A stretch of DNA of 64,000 bases from Pseudomonadota bacterium (GTDB lineage Bacteria; Pseudomonadota; Alphaproteobacteria; Caulobacterales; Caulobacteraceae). Of the stretch, positions 37,877-46,610 are shown piece by piece (within the stretch, counting starts at the first letter, position 1; the number at the start of each line of letters is the position of its first letter). The translations under genes and the position numbers were made by a program. The notes beneath the pieces were generated by a model that had not been told where the DNA came from, ran no database searches, and was given only the letters and a program-made list of their open reading frames with translations. Location: contig JAEYWU010000139.1 of the NCBI GenBank assembly GCA_023428785.1, forward strand, positions 1 through 64,000, in the 5' to 3' direction.

Positions 37877-38476
37877 TCACGGCAACCACCGCGCTGCCGC
37901 CTCGGGCAGGTCCAGCTCCTCCTTCATGTCCTGCCGGTGCATCCGCATCAGCGCGAGGTCGGCATAGTCCAGCGGCCACAGCCGTCCGTCCTCGCGCCAC
38001 ACGCAACTCGCCCAGTCCTCGGCGCGCAATCGCTCCCGGTCCGCGCGCGCGACGTCGTCGCCCAGATGCTCGGCCCGCCAGTGCATGACGAACGCCAGGT
38101 GCCACAGCGGCATGTCGCCCCGCCCATCGCCCGTCAGCGCCCCCGCCAGCCGCCGCGCCATCAGCCGCTCGCGCTCCAACCCGTCCTGGAACGCCCGCAC
38201 CCGCTCGTCCACATGCCGCTGCCAGCCTTCCAGCGGCTCGCCCTTGCGGTCCTCCGGCGCGGCCCGGCTCCAGTCCTCCGCCGCGCGCCGCCGCCACAGG
38301 TTCGCCAGCCCCACCTCGAACCGCTTCGCCAGCGACTGCGCCGTCTCCCCCTGTTCCCACCCCCGCCGGATCATCATCCAGGTCTCCTCCGACACCCGCC
38401 GCCGCGTCGGCCGGCTCTCGCTCATCAACGACCGCCACTCGGCGTCCGACATCGGGGGCAGGGTTTCGCGTTCCAT
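37877..38476 (-). CDS. HTH-containing protein, unknown function
   Basis: A 199-residue protein. Residues about 28-70 look like a helix-turn-helix of the resolvase/terminase small-subunit kind (SEETWMMIRRGWEQGETAQ, then LAKRFEVGLANLWRRRA). The rest is Trp- and Arg-rich (HLAFVMHWRAEHLGDD; SCVWREDGRLWPLDYADLAL). I believe it is conserved in Caulobacterales but cannot name its function. It borders the accessory patch. Confidence 0.6.
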   Translation of the reverse strand: MERETLPPMSDAEWRSLMSESRPTRRRVSEETWMMIRRGWEQGETAQSLAKRFEVGLANLWRRRAAEDWSRAAPEDRKGEPLEGWQRHVDERVRAFQDGLERERLMARRLAGALTGDGRGDMPLWHLAFVMHWRAEHLGDDVARADRERLRAEDWASCVWREDGRLWPLDYADLALMRMHRQDMKEELDLPEAAARWLP

Positions 38477-38596
38477 GCGCGGCAGTGTGCGGGTGGCGCG
38501 AGGGGAGGGGGATGAAGGGGCTGTTCCGGCGAGGCCGGCACCTTGCTCACAAGGGAAAACACGCTTTGACGAGCGGGGATAAGCGCTTCCAATTTC

Positions 38597-38632
38597 TACC
38601 GCTCACCCCGGCGTAGGCCGGGGCCCAGATCG
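38597..38632 (+). repeat. REP-like palindromic repeat, copy 1
   Basis: The copy runs from CTACCGCTCACCCC to GGGGCCCAGATC. Its core CCCCGGCGTAGGCCGGGG is a hairpin stem. It ends 14 bases before the GIY-YIG start codon and matches copies at 39001 and 39092 except for one core base. Confidence 0.88.
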
Positions 38633-38646
38633 TAGGACGCCGCCGC

Positions 38647-38973
38647 TTGCCCTTCTGGACCTACATCATGGCCAGCGCCCGCAACGGCACGACCTACGTC
38701 GGCCACTCCGACAACCTCTACGTCCGCACCCTCCAGCACCGCGACGAAACCTTCGACGGCCACACCAAGAAATACGGCTGCAAGCTCCTCGTCTGGGCCG
38801 AGCCCCACGCCACCCGCCACGACGCCTTCACCCGCGAACGCCGCATCAAGGAATGGTGCCGCGCCTGGAAGCTCCGCCTCATCGAAGAGCAAAACCCCAC
38901 CTGGCGCGACCTCTTCGACGAGATGTTCCGCGAAGGCAAAGACCCCGAAGACTGGGAACCGCCACCGGAATAG
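38647..38973 (+). CDS. GIY-YIG superfamily nuclease
   Basis: A 108-residue single-domain protein. The GIY and YIG strands appear as FWTYIMAS and GTTYVGHSDNL, followed by VRTLQHRDE, with an Arg at the expected helix position (YVRTLQH). The C-terminal ERRIKEWCRAWKLRLIEEQN is the usual tail, with a Glu for the metal. The TTG at 38647 is preferred because the first ATG (38668) would remove the first catalytic strand. The family includes UvrC- and homing-type endonucleases; these tiny members lack a DNA-binding domain. Three REP-like repeats surround the gene. Confidence 0.88.
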   Translation: MPFWTYIMASARNGTTYVGHSDNLYVRTLQHRDETFDGHTKKYGCKLLVWAEPHATRHDAFTRERRIKEWCRAWKLRLIEEQNPTWRDLFDEMFREGKDPEDWEPPPE

Positions 38974-39000
38974 CCCGCGTCCCATCCGTCCCTAAATCCG

Positions 39001-39030
39001 CTCACCCCGGCGAAGGCCGGGGCCCAGATC
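39001..39030 (+). repeat. REP-like palindromic repeat, copy 2
   Basis: CTCACCCCGGCG, AAGGCC, then GGGGCCCAGATC. It lies in direct orientation to copy 1, 28 bp after the GIY-YIG stop. With copy 3 it forms an inverted pair about 60 bp apart. Confidence 0.9.
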
Positions 39031-39293
39031 ATATGGCTCGCAGCTAGCCGAAAGGGCGCTGTGTCTGGCTGGTCTGGCGTTAGCGCTATGTCATCTGGGC
39101 CCCGGCCTTCGCCGGGGTGAGCGGTAGAGAGAGGAACCTGACGATCAACCCGCCCCATCCCCCACCGACCTCCCTCTCCCGGCAGGACCCGAAGGGCAGC
39201 GCGGAGGCTGAGAGGGCCGATGAGCGCCCGGCAAGCGAAGCGGCCGGCCGCGCGAAGGGTGAGGGGCAATCGTGTCCGGAGGGATGGTGCCGC
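39031..39293. other. Repeat-rich intergenic stretch
   Basis: There is no credible gene between 38974 and 39293. The stretch holds REP copies 2 and 3 and, from about 39170 to 39270, a GC-rich segment with CCCTCTCCCGGCAGG near one end and GGGTGAGGGGC near the other, possibly a decayed second palindromic element. Confidence 0.5.
39092..39126 (-). repeat. REP-like palindromic repeat, copy 3 (inverted)
   Basis: ATCTGGGCCCCGG through CCGGGGTGAGCGGTAG is the reverse complement of copy 1, sharing its outer CTACCG extension that copy 2 lacks. Copies 2 and 3 can fold into one long hairpin. Confidence 0.9.
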
Positions 39294-39839
39294 CTAGTGC
39301 CGCTTCGCCAACAGCCTCGCGCTCGATGGGCTGCCTTGCTCATCTAGGTAGGTCATCTCGACCACGCCCGCGTCCTCCGGTGACCGGCGCATAAGAACTA
39401 TCGTAGGCGCCTCAACCCGAATGCCGCCCAGCATCTCCGCTACGAAGGGGGCGCCCTCTGCGGGTGCGATCAATCGCAATACCTGACCGCCATCTCGTGA
39501 CTTCGCTCGGCATCGGCGCACGCTAGCGCTGACCCAACCGGGTGGCATTCTTGTTCGCGGACGCGTCTTGGGCACTTCCCGACGGCATTTGTGTCGGAGA
39601 TAAGAGCCGTCGCCAGCGGCTATGAAGCTGCCGCCATGTGCGCCGGGAACGTAGTAGATCGGCTCGCCGCACTTCCGGCACATTGACAGGCTTCGCCCCT
39701 CGAAAACGCGCCTTCGCGGCGGAGCAAGATTTCCAAGAAGCGACGCCCTAGGGGCCGGGCGAGGTGGAACAGAGTTTCCGTGCCCACCTCTGAAGTTGCA
39801 CACGCAATCAGGCGGGTGATCGAAGCCATTGCACGCCAC
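39294..39839 (-). CDS. Zinc-ribbon-like protein, unknown function
   Basis: About 181 residues from GTG 39839, chosen because the conserved Cys/His segment starts there; a further in-frame start at 39887 adds an Arg-rich tail that looks non-coding. Likely metal-binding motifs are HPPDCVCNFRGGHG (residues 8-21) and MCRKCGEPIYYVPGAHGG followed by RHKC. The C-terminal half is beta-rich. Codon use is less GC-biased than the chromosome around it, suggesting acquired DNA. Function is unknown. Confidence 0.6.
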   Translation of the reverse strand: MACNGFDHPPDCVCNFRGGHGNSVPPRPAPRASLLGNLAPPRRRVFEGRSLSMCRKCGEPIYYVPGAHGGSFIAAGDGSYLRHKCRREVPKTRPRTRMPPGWVSASVRRCRAKSRDGGQVLRLIAPAEGAPFVAEMLGGIRVEAPTIVLMRRSPEDAGVVEMTYLDEQGSPSSARLLAKRH

Positions 39840-40208
39840 GAGCCGTCTCCGTCGTCGATGCGAGACCTGACCATACCCACGCGTCAATTTCGGTCTTATA
39901 CACCAGATATGGACGCGGAACGAATTGGCAACGCCCTATCTAGATTTTTTCTGCGTTACGTCTCCGCCTGTTGGACGCCAAGCATCCCGATCCCGCAGCC
40001 TGCAATGCTGCCTGGCTGTAGGGTCGGACAGCGAAAGCCGTGCGAGGCCCAAGCGGAGTGCGCGAGGAAACGAGCGTGCGTCCATGTTTTCCTGCCTAAC
40101 GACCGACTTTGGAAGGTCCGCAAGCCGAGCGCAATCTACGGTGGCGCTTGATCTTCGGTTGGGTGTATCGTTGTTCTGGCGAAGGAATAGTCTAGGGGGG
40201 CGACAAGC
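39840..40208. other. Gene-free AT-richer gap
   Basis: About 370 bp between the divergent zinc-ribbon gene and the DUF6119 gene. Reading frames here have no family features. It probably holds both promoters. GGGGGGCGA at 40195-40203 is the ribosome-binding site of the DUF6119 gene. No tRNA, integrase or attachment repeat was seen. Confidence 0.5.
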
Positions 40209-41948
40209 ATGACAGAGTTCAAGCGGGTAACGTTATACAAGATCAAAAACGGTGTAGATTTCGATGATTATCTTAAAGGCGATCTGAAAGACTACGATAA
40301 GGTCGCGCTTGAGGGAGAGTTCGACGGCTACATAAAATTCCAGGATGCTGGCGGCTCGGAGAAGACCGAGAACGCCATTCCCTGGATGAAATTTCTAAAC
40401 TCCGGCTTCGAAGCGACGCAGTATAAGTTTTCGGCAAAAAACAGATTTCCCCGCGCGATCATGGCCCTTCGGATAGAGCGCAAAGAACTCGACGATCTCC
40501 ATTTCGTCGCTGCCTTCGGCCAACATGGCGACAGCTTTCTGGATAAGGATCAGATCGTCTACGACTTCGGCATCAAGGTCGGGATGAACATCTGCGACGA
40601 CGACGGCCTGCGACGCGTCCAAACGACAGCGCACGAGTCGATCAGTCGGCAAACAGAACGCCAGGCAAGCACCGGAGCATCGCTCGGCGTCTTCGGTATC
40701 AACTCCGAGGCGGAGTTCCTCAGAACGATTTCAGGCAGCGTGAAGCCCGATTACCGCGAGGCAATCGAGTCCTTCAAAGGCAAGGACTCGATCCTCATTA
40801 AATTCCCAAAAGACGAAGACGTTGACTGGTCTTATCTAGCGACACTCTGCCAGAAGCTTGAAGAGCGCTACAACTCGATCGACTACCGCGACACTGCTTT
40901 CAAGTCGTACGATGTCTTGCGCCACGAGAACGACCCTCTCGTGATCGAGAGCCTCGACAAGCTCCTCTGCGCCGACCTCATGGCCAAACGCTTTGATCGC
41001 ATCCATCTAGCTCCGCCCGAGTTCGTCGAAGGAGAAGACCCGTCTTATACATATGTCGAAGTTAAGGGCGACGATGACGATGCTCCAGCGACATACGAAG
41101 ACCTACGAATTACCGATCTCGTCGAACTTCCGCGCCGGCGACTGAAAGACCTTACTTCCGACACCGTCAAACGCTGGTCAATTTATCGCTACGATGCCGA
41201 GCAGAACAAAACCCACAAGCTCTGGAACGCCTATCGCTGTCTAGTGGCCGAAGTGGATCTGAACGGTCGCACATTCGTATTGTCCAATGGACAATGGCGA
41301 GAGATTTCCGAAGAGCTCAAGAAAACCGTCGAGAAATACTTCGCTGAGAATGATATGGCGGTCGTTGCCGATTTCCTACCCGGGGGCATCAATATTTGGA
41401 GCGAAGATAGGGAGGAAAATCGGGAAGAGGTGTACAATCTCAAGGCGGCGGAGGATTGCGCCGAACTCTACCTTCTCGACAAGGCCAAGCTAACTGTTGC
41501 TGGGCAGAAAAAGTACGAGGTATGCGATCTTCTCCATTCGGGGAAGATGATCGTCCACGTCAAACGTTACTCGTCCGGCGCAGCTTCGATAAGCCACCTC
41601 TTCACGCAAGGAAAATTTTACGCCCACGCTTTCGCAACGGACACTCAATGCCGAGCCGATATCGCCGCTTGGATTGCCAACGATGCGGAACAGCCTAACG
41701 CCAATAAAGACAAAGCCTCATTCAAGGCGATTGTACCGGAAAAGAATAGCGAGGTGGACGAGAAGGGTTACACAGTCGTGTTTTGCATCCTTCACGACCG
41801 GGACGAATTCGCCATCGGTGATTTGCCTTTCATGTCCCGATACGAGCTCATGCTGAGCCACCGCTTCCTTACCCAGGACAGGAAGTTTCAAGTCGGCGTC
41901 GCTCTCCGAAACGTCAAACTAGGCGCGCCAGAAGCTCCTGTGGGCTGA
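40209..41948 (+). CDS. DUF6119 / TIGR04141-type sporadically distributed protein
   Basis: A 579-residue protein. Features I associate with the family are the N-terminal TLYKIKNGVDFDDYLK, then FPRAIMALRIERKELDDLHF, FVAAFGQHGDSFLD, the DFGIKVGMNI block near residue 119, and FKGKDSILIKFPKDEDVDW near 190. There is no signal peptide or transmembrane helix, so it is cytoplasmic. Codon use (TTA, ATA and AAA frequent) differs clearly from surrounding genes, suggesting recent transfer. Such genes are patchy among strains. A phage-defence or mobile-element role is inference from that pattern, not from a known activity. It stands alone, 90 bp from uvrB. Confidence 0.78.
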   Translation: MTEFKRVTLYKIKNGVDFDDYLKGDLKDYDKVALEGEFDGYIKFQDAGGSEKTENAIPWMKFLNSGFEATQYKFSAKNRFPRAIMALRIERKELDDLHFVAAFGQHGDSFLDKDQIVYDFGIKVGMNICDDDGLRRVQTTAHESISRQTERQASTGASLGVFGINSEAEFLRTISGSVKPDYREAIESFKGKDSILIKFPKDEDVDWSYLATLCQKLEERYNSIDYRDTAFKSYDVLRHENDPLVIESLDKLLCADLMAKRFDRIHLAPPEFVEGEDPSYTYVEVKGDDDDAPATYEDLRITDLVELPRRRLKDLTSDTVKRWSIYRYDAEQNKTHKLWNAYRCLVAEVDLNGRTFVLSNGQWREISEELKKTVEKYFAENDMAVVADFLPGGINIWSEDREENREEVYNLKAAEDCAELYLLDKAKLTVAGQKKYEVCDLLHSGKMIVHVKRYSSGAASISHLFTQGKFYAHAFATDTQCRADIAAWIANDAEQPNANKDKASFKAIVPEKNSEVDEKGYTVVFCILHDRDEFAIGDLPFMSRYELMLSHRFLTQDRKFQVGVALRNVKLGAPEAPVG

Positions 41949-42038
41949 CCTGATGTGTGAGCCGAGCGAACGCCCGGCGCAATCGGTCCAGCTTAGGCCT
42001 CATAGAGGTACGACGAAAGCGACCACTCGGCGGCCTAC

Positions 42039-44393
42039 CTACCGCCGCCCCTTCCTGAACGCCTCCGCCTTCTCGGCCGCCGCCTCCGCCCGCCACCGCT
42101 TCGGCGCTGACCGGTCCGCCTCTTCCCCGCTCGCCGTCAGGGCCTCGTTGGCGAACTCCAGGTCGAGCAGCTTCATGCGCTTGATCTCGTCGCGGAGGCG
42201 GGCGGCTTCCTCGAACTCCAGGTTGGAGGCGGCCTCGCGCATGCGGGTTTCCAGGTCCTTGAGGGCGGCCTGGAAGTTGGAGCCGACGAAGGGTTTGGCC
42301 TCTTCGGCGACGCCGGGCCGGGTGAGCCGGTCCATCTCGCGGCTCTCATAGGGGCTGGCGAGGATTTCCTTGATGTCGCGCTTGACGCTTTCGGGCGTGA
42401 TGCCGTGTTCGAGGTTGTAGGCCTGCTGCTTCTCGCGCCGGCGCTCGGTCTCGGCCATGGCCCGTTCCATCGAGCCGGTGATGCGGTCGGCGTACAGGAT
42501 GACCCGGCCGTCGACGTTGCGCGCCGCGCGGCCGATGGTCTGGATCAGGCTGGTCTCCGAGCGCAGGAAGCCCTCCTTGTCGGCGTCCAGGATGGCGACC
42601 AGGCCGCACTCGGGGATGTCCAGGCCCTCGCGCAGCAGGTTGATGCCGATCAGGCAGTCGAACGACCCGAGCCGCAGGTCGCGCAGGATCTCGATCCGCT
42701 CCAGGGTGTCGACATCGGAGTGCATGTAGCGGACGCGGATGCCCTGCTCGTGCATGTATTCCGTCAGGTCCTCGGCCATCTTCTTGGTCACGGTGGTGAC
42801 CAGGCTGCGATAGCCGCGCGCGGCCGTTTCCTTGACCTCGGCGATGACGTCGTCGACCTGGTTGGCGGTCTGGGAGGTGACCGGGCGCACCTCGACCGGC
42901 GGGTCGATCAGGCCGGTAGGGCGGATGACCTGTTCCACGAACACCCCGCCCGTCTGCTCCATCTCCCAGTCGCCGGGCGTCGCCGACACGTGGATGGTCT
43001 GGGGCCGCATGGCGTTCCACTCGTCGAACTTGAGCGGGCGGTTGTCGATGCAGGAGGGGAGGCGGAAGCCGTATTCGGCCAAGGTGGATTTGCGCCGGTA
43101 GTCGCCCCGGTACATGCCGTTGATCTGGCCGATGGTGACGTGGCTCTCGTCGACGAACAGCAGGGCGTTGTCGGGGATGTACTCAAAGAAGGTCGGCGGC
43201 GGCTCGCCGGGCGCCCGGCCTGTCAGCCAGCGGGAGTAGTTCTCGATGCCGGCGCACGAGCCCGTGGCCTCCATCATCTCGATGTCGAAGCGGGTGCGCT
43301 GTTCGAGGCGCTGGGCCTCCAGCAGCTTGCCGTTCTCGATCATCCAGTCGAGCGTCTCCTTCAGCTCCGCCTTGATGCCGTTGATCGCCTGGTTCAGCGT
43401 AGGCCTTGGGGTGACGTAGTGCGACGCCGCATAGACCGTGACCTCCTTGAGCTCATTGGTCGTCTTGCCCGTGAGCGGGTCGAACTCCTGAATGCTCTCG
43501 ATCTCATCCCCGAACAGCGAGATGCGCCACGCCCGATCCTCCAGGTGGACCGGAAAGATCTCCAGCGTGTCTCCCCGCTTCCGGAACGTCCCCCGGCTGA
43601 AAGCCTGATCGTTCCGCTTGTACTGCAGGGCCACCAGATCCGCCCTCAGCTTCGCCTCGTCGATGCGATCGCCCGCCTTCAGCGTGAACGTCATCGCCGT
43701 ATACGTCTCGACCGACCCGATCCCGTAGATGCAGCTGACGCTGGCCACCACGATCACATCGTCCCTCTCCAGAATCGCCCGCGTCGCCGCATGCCGCATC
43801 CTGTCGATCTGCTCGTTTATCGAGCTGTCCTTCTCAATATATGTATCAGTTCTTGGTACATATGCCTCCGGTTGATAGTAGTCGTAGTACGATACGAAGT
43901 ACTCGACTGCATTGTCCGGGAAGAAGGCCTTGAACTCGCTGTAGAGCTGGGCCGCCAGCGTCTTGTTGGGGGCCAGGATCAGGGCGGGGCGCTGCGTCTC
44001 CTCGATGACCTTGGCCATGGTGAAGGTCTTGCCGGAGCCGGTGACGCCCAGCAGGACCTGATCGCGCTCGTTTTGCGCGGCCTGCTCAACGAGCTCAGCG
44101 ATGGCGGCGGGCTGGTCGCCGGCGGGGGTGTAGCTGGTGTTCAACCGAAACGTCTGGCCACGTTTTTCGGCGGGGCGATCAGGCCGGTGAGGGATCCAGC
44201 CCTCCGGCGCGCCGGGCGCTTCCTCGGGCGTCAGGCGCGGTCCCTCGATCGGCGCGAACATCGGCATGTTTCTCATGGCCGCCGGCAGGGGCTCGGAGCC
44301 GCCGCGCAGGAAGGCAGCCGGAGCCTCCTCCAGGCCTTTGGACTGGCCGGGGACGTGGACGGGCTTGCCGGATTTCGAAGGAGAACGAGCCAT
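42039..44393 (-). CDS. uvrB: Excinuclease ABC subunit UvrB
   Basis: A 784-residue damage-recognition helicase of nucleotide excision repair. Walker A ([16 protein letters not shown], about residue 115), the beta-hairpin region ([12 protein letters not shown]), [10 protein letters not shown], helicase motifs V/VI ([22 protein letters not shown]) and a C-terminal UVR motif ([13 protein letters not shown]) are all present. It has an extra N-terminal extension of about 80 residues and a basic C-terminal tail. ATG 44393 follows TATCTT by six bases, so the mRNA may be leaderless. The beta-hairpin segment is encoded by unusually AT-rich codons. Confidence 0.97.
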   Translation of the reverse strand: MARSPSKSGKPVHVPGQSKGLEEAPAAFLRGGSEPLPAAMRNMPMFAPIEGPRLTPEEAPGAPEGWIPHRPDRPAEKRGQTFRLNTSYTPAGDQPAAIAELVEQAAQNERDQVLLGVTGSGKTFTMAKVIEETQRPALILAPNKTLAAQLYSEFKAFFPDNAVEYFVSYYDYYQPEAYVPRTDTYIEKDSSINEQIDRMRHAATRAILERDDVIVVASVSCIYGIGSVETYTAMTFTLKAGDRIDEAKLRADLVALQYKRNDQAFSRGTFRKRGDTLEIFPVHLEDRAWRISLFGDEIESIQEFDPLTGKTTNELKEVTVYAASHYVTPRPTLNQAINGIKAELKETLDWMIENGKLLEAQRLEQRTRFDIEMMEATGSCAGIENYSRWLTGRAPGEPPPTFFEYIPDNALLFVDESHVTIGQINGMYRGDYRRKSTLAEYGFRLPSCIDNRPLKFDEWNAMRPQTIHVSATPGDWEMEQTGGVFVEQVIRPTGLIDPPVEVRPVTSQTANQVDDVIAEVKETAARGYRSLVTTVTKKMAEDLTEYMHEQGIRVRYMHSDVDTLERIEILRDLRLGSFDCLIGINLLREGLDIPECGLVAILDADKEGFLRSETSLIQTIGRAARNVDGRVILYADRITGSMERAMAETERRREKQQAYNLEHGITPESVKRDIKEILASPYESREMDRLTRPGVAEEAKPFVGSNFQAALKDLETRMREAASNLEFEEAARLRDEIKRMKLLDLEFANEALTASGEEADRSAPKRWRAEAAAEKAEAFRKGRR

Positions 44394-44401
44394 GAACGCA
44401 A

Positions 44402-44407
44402 GATAGG
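44402..44407 (-). promoter_or_regulatory. -10 box of probable leaderless uvrB transcript
   Basis: On the minus strand TATCTT sits six bases before the uvrB ATG, with no ribosome-binding site between. This spacing puts the transcription start at the start codon. The -35 region is weak. Confidence 0.4.
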
Positions 44408-44481
44408 GTGTGGCGGGCTGAACGGCTAGCGCGGCGGTGCGTCGCCTTGACGAATCGTGGGGCTCCAGGCGCTGTTGAGAC

Positions 44482-45234
44482 ATGATCAGAGGCTGGAAGC
44501 CCGTAGCCACCCTGTGCGTTCTGGCGTTGCTCGCCGCCTGCGGCGGGCCGCGTTATGCGACCGCGCCGCGCGGCTGGGCGCCCGCGCCGGGTGAGACCCG
44601 TCCGCCCGCGCCGACGGGCGGTGGCACGGGGCTGGTCGATCAGCGCGTGGATGGCCGGACGATGGACCGCATCGGCGAGGCCGGCGGCGATTTCATGCAG
44701 TGCTACGGCGAGCTGGCTGCGGCCCGCGTCGAGTTCAGCCCGATGCCGGATCGCGATGACGGGACCGGATGCGCCTATGTCGGGGCGGGGCTTCTGACGG
44801 TGGACTGGGGGACGGTGGCGCGCCTTTCACCGGCTCAGCCGTTGATGAGTTGTCCGGCCGCACTTGCCCTGTCGATCTGGCGGCGTCAGGTGGTTGAGCC
44901 AGCGGCGCGCGAGCTTCTCGGCTCGGATGTGGTCCAGATCGACCAGATGGGCGCCTATTCGTGCCGCAATGTGAACGGGGCCGCGACGGGACGGCGCAGC
45001 GCTCATGCCCGGGCCAACGCCTTTGACTTCGGCGGCGTCCGCCTGAGGGACGGGCGGCGGATCACGGTGCTGGACCATTGGTCGGGCGACGGGCCCGAGG
45101 CGCGGTTCCTGCGCCGAATCCGGGACGAGGGGTGCCAAATCTACGGCACGGTGCTGTCGCCGGAGTACAATGCCGCTCACCGCGATCACCTGCACCTTGA
45201 AATCCGTGAAGGCACGTGGACCATGTGCCGCTAG
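44482..45234 (+). CDS. Extensin-family (ExtC) lipoprotein
   Basis: A 250-residue protein with a lipoprotein signal (lipobox LLAAC at residues 16-20), a Pro-rich linker, and a C-terminal extensin-like domain: [57 protein letters not shown], and [17 protein letters not shown]. The His/Asp pattern recalls LAS metallopeptidases (D-Ala-D-Ala carboxypeptidase fold), so a peptidoglycan-related role is plausible but unproven. It is divergent from uvrB; the longer uvrB frame would overlap it, which also argues for the shorter uvrB. Confidence 0.88.
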   Translation: MIRGWKPVATLCVLALLAACGGPRYATAPRGWAPAPGETRPPAPTGGGTGLVDQRVDGRTMDRIGEAGGDFMQCYGELAAARVEFSPMPDRDDGTGCAYVGAGLLTVDWGTVARLSPAQPLMSCPAALALSIWRRQVVEPAARELLGSDVVQIDQMGAYSCRNVNGAATGRRSAHARANAFDFGGVRLRDGRRITVLDHWSGDGPEARFLRRIRDEGCQIYGTVLSPEYNAAHRDHLHLEIREGTWTMCR

Positions 45235-45251
45235 CAGGCGGGGGAGGCGAG

Positions 45252-45917
45252 ATGAACTGGATGAATGTCGCGCGGGGCCTGAAGGTCATTGCGCTGGTGC
45301 TGTTCCTGACCCCGTGGCTGGTCGTGTCCTGTCAGGGGAGTCCACTGATCGAGGCGTCCGGCCTGGACCTGATAACGGGAGACCTCGCTCCGCCGGAGGA
45401 CAGCCCGCTGGGCGGGCTGGCGGCCCAGGCCGAGAGCGAGAACCAGATCGAACTCACGGCGCCTCCGGGTGAAGACCTTGAGGCCGACGCTCCGGAACGT
45501 CCGGGCTCGGGCGTTCTGGAAGCCGGGCGCTGGTGGGCCCTGGGCGGGGCCCTGTTGATAGCAGCCGGCCTGATTGCGGGCTTCGTCCTGCAGCCGGCTC
45601 GCAAGGCGGCTCTGGCGGCGACGGTCGCCGGCATCCTCGCGCTCGGCGTGCTGGGCGGCGGGATGGCCTGGACGGTCTCAGCCTTCAAGGCCGAGATGCG
45701 CGAGGCGATCAATGAGGGGCCCGCGCCGGAAGCTGATGATCAGTTCTCCCAGTTCGGGCGAACCATGGCGGCAGGCATGGTAGGGGCCATCCAAATCCAA
45801 GTTCGCTATGGCTACTGGCTGGCGCTGGCGGCTCTGGGGCTGGGGACAGGGGCGGCCTTCCTCGCGATGAGGGGGACGCCTCTGCCGCGGGTCACCGTGG
45901 GGCCGCGCGACGGCTAG
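45252..45917 (+). CDS. Four-TM membrane protein, unknown function
   Basis: About 221 residues from ATG 45252, preceded by GGGAGGCGAG. Hydrophobic helices: about 10-27 (VIALVLFLTPWLVVSC), 95-115, 122-142 and 190-210. An acidic soluble loop (about 30-90) follows the first helix. No family is recognised. It starts 17 bp after the extensin-like gene and is probably co-transcribed. Confidence 0.65.
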   Translation: MNWMNVARGLKVIALVLFLTPWLVVSCQGSPLIEASGLDLITGDLAPPEDSPLGGLAAQAESENQIELTAPPGEDLEADAPERPGSGVLEAGRWWALGGALLIAAGLIAGFVLQPARKAALAATVAGILALGVLGGGMAWTVSAFKAEMREAINEGPAPEADDQFSQFGRTMAAGMVGAIQIQVRYGYWLALAALGLGTGAAFLAMRGTPLPRVTVGPRDG

Positions 45918-45920
45918 GGC

Positions 45921-46271
45921 TCAGATCTCGCTGATGCCGTCGAAAGCGCCGAAGATCATCCGTTTTCCATCGAAAGGCATGTCCATGCCGTTCATGGGGC
46001 TGTCGGGGCCCATCAGCTTCTCCCAAGCCTGATCGCGTGTCGCCTTGTCGGGCCAGGTGATCCAGCCGACGGCGACGGTCTCGCCGTCCTTGAGGGCGAC
46101 CGCCCGGCGGAAGTCGGTGACCTTGCCCTCAGGGATGTCGTCGCCCCAGGTGTCGATGACCGAGAGGGCGCCCGCCTCCTTGAAAATCTGGCCGACCTTC
46201 TTGGCGAAGGCGATATAGGCGTCCTTCTGGTCGGCCGGGGCGGCGGCGACGCTGATGTCGAAATAGGCCAT
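45921..46271 (-). CDS. DUF1428 family protein
   Basis: A 116-residue protein of the DUF1428 (YbaA) type, a dimeric alpha/beta-barrel fold of unknown function. Typical parts are YIAFAKKVGQIFKEAGAL, DTWGDDIPEGKVTDFRRAV, ETVAVGWITWPDKATRDQAW and DMPFDGKRMIFGAF. Length matches the family closely. GGAGGAGACCCC precedes the start on its strand. Confidence 0.92.
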   Translation of the reverse strand: MAYFDISVAAAPADQKDAYIAFAKKVGQIFKEAGALSVIDTWGDDIPEGKVTDFRRAVALKDGETVAVGWITWPDKATRDQAWEKLMGPDSPMNGMDMPFDGKRMIFGAFDGISEI

Positions 46272-46337
46272 GGGGTCTCCTCCTTCCGGGGCGCCCGACC
46301 GGAACGGCGAGGCGGCGCCCTTGGGTGCGAGATGACC

Positions 46338-46550
46338 CTAGGCGCGGATGTCGAGCAAGGCCTCGGTCATGGCGTCGGCGGTTTCCAGAACCTGGAGATT
46401 GGCCGTGAGCTCGGTGACCGACCGCAGGCGCTCGACGTTTTCGTCGGCGATGGCGTCCAGCGGATCGCGCGCGGTCCGTTCGGCGCTGGCCGCGAAGCGG
46501 TTCATGGCGCTCTGAATCCCGGCGGCGGCGATGCTGAAGACGGCTTGCAT
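46338..46550 (-). CDS. Mini flagellar-rod-like protein
   Basis: A 70-residue protein that looks like the two conserved ends of a flagellar rod/hook protein joined with the middle missing: FSIAAAGIQSAMNRFAASAE at the N-terminus (the rod N-terminal helix pattern) and SVTELTANLQVLETADAMTE, ALLDIRA at the C-terminus (the rod C-terminal helix). No other flagellar gene is near. It may be a minor axial component, a regulator, or an unrelated helical hairpin. Confidence 0.65.
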   Translation of the reverse strand: MQAVFSIAAAGIQSAMNRFAASAERTARDPLDAIADENVERLRSVTELTANLQVLETADAMTEALLDIRA

Positions 46551-46610
46551 GGGGTCACCATGCGGCCGTCCTGCCTAAGGGCCCGCCAACAGATCTGGTG
46601 AACGACTTGT

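Noticed and set aside
36597..37967. 456-residue plus-strand frame
   Set aside because: It crosses several oppositely oriented genes with better features (DUF305, helical protein) and is Arg/Ser/His-rich without domains.
39780..40151. 123-residue plus-strand frame upstream of the DUF6119 gene
   Set aside because: No ribosome-binding site or domain, overlaps the start of the zinc-ribbon gene, and reads like random translation.
42405..44429. 674-residue plus-strand frame
   Set aside because: Antisense to uvrB; no recognisable domain.
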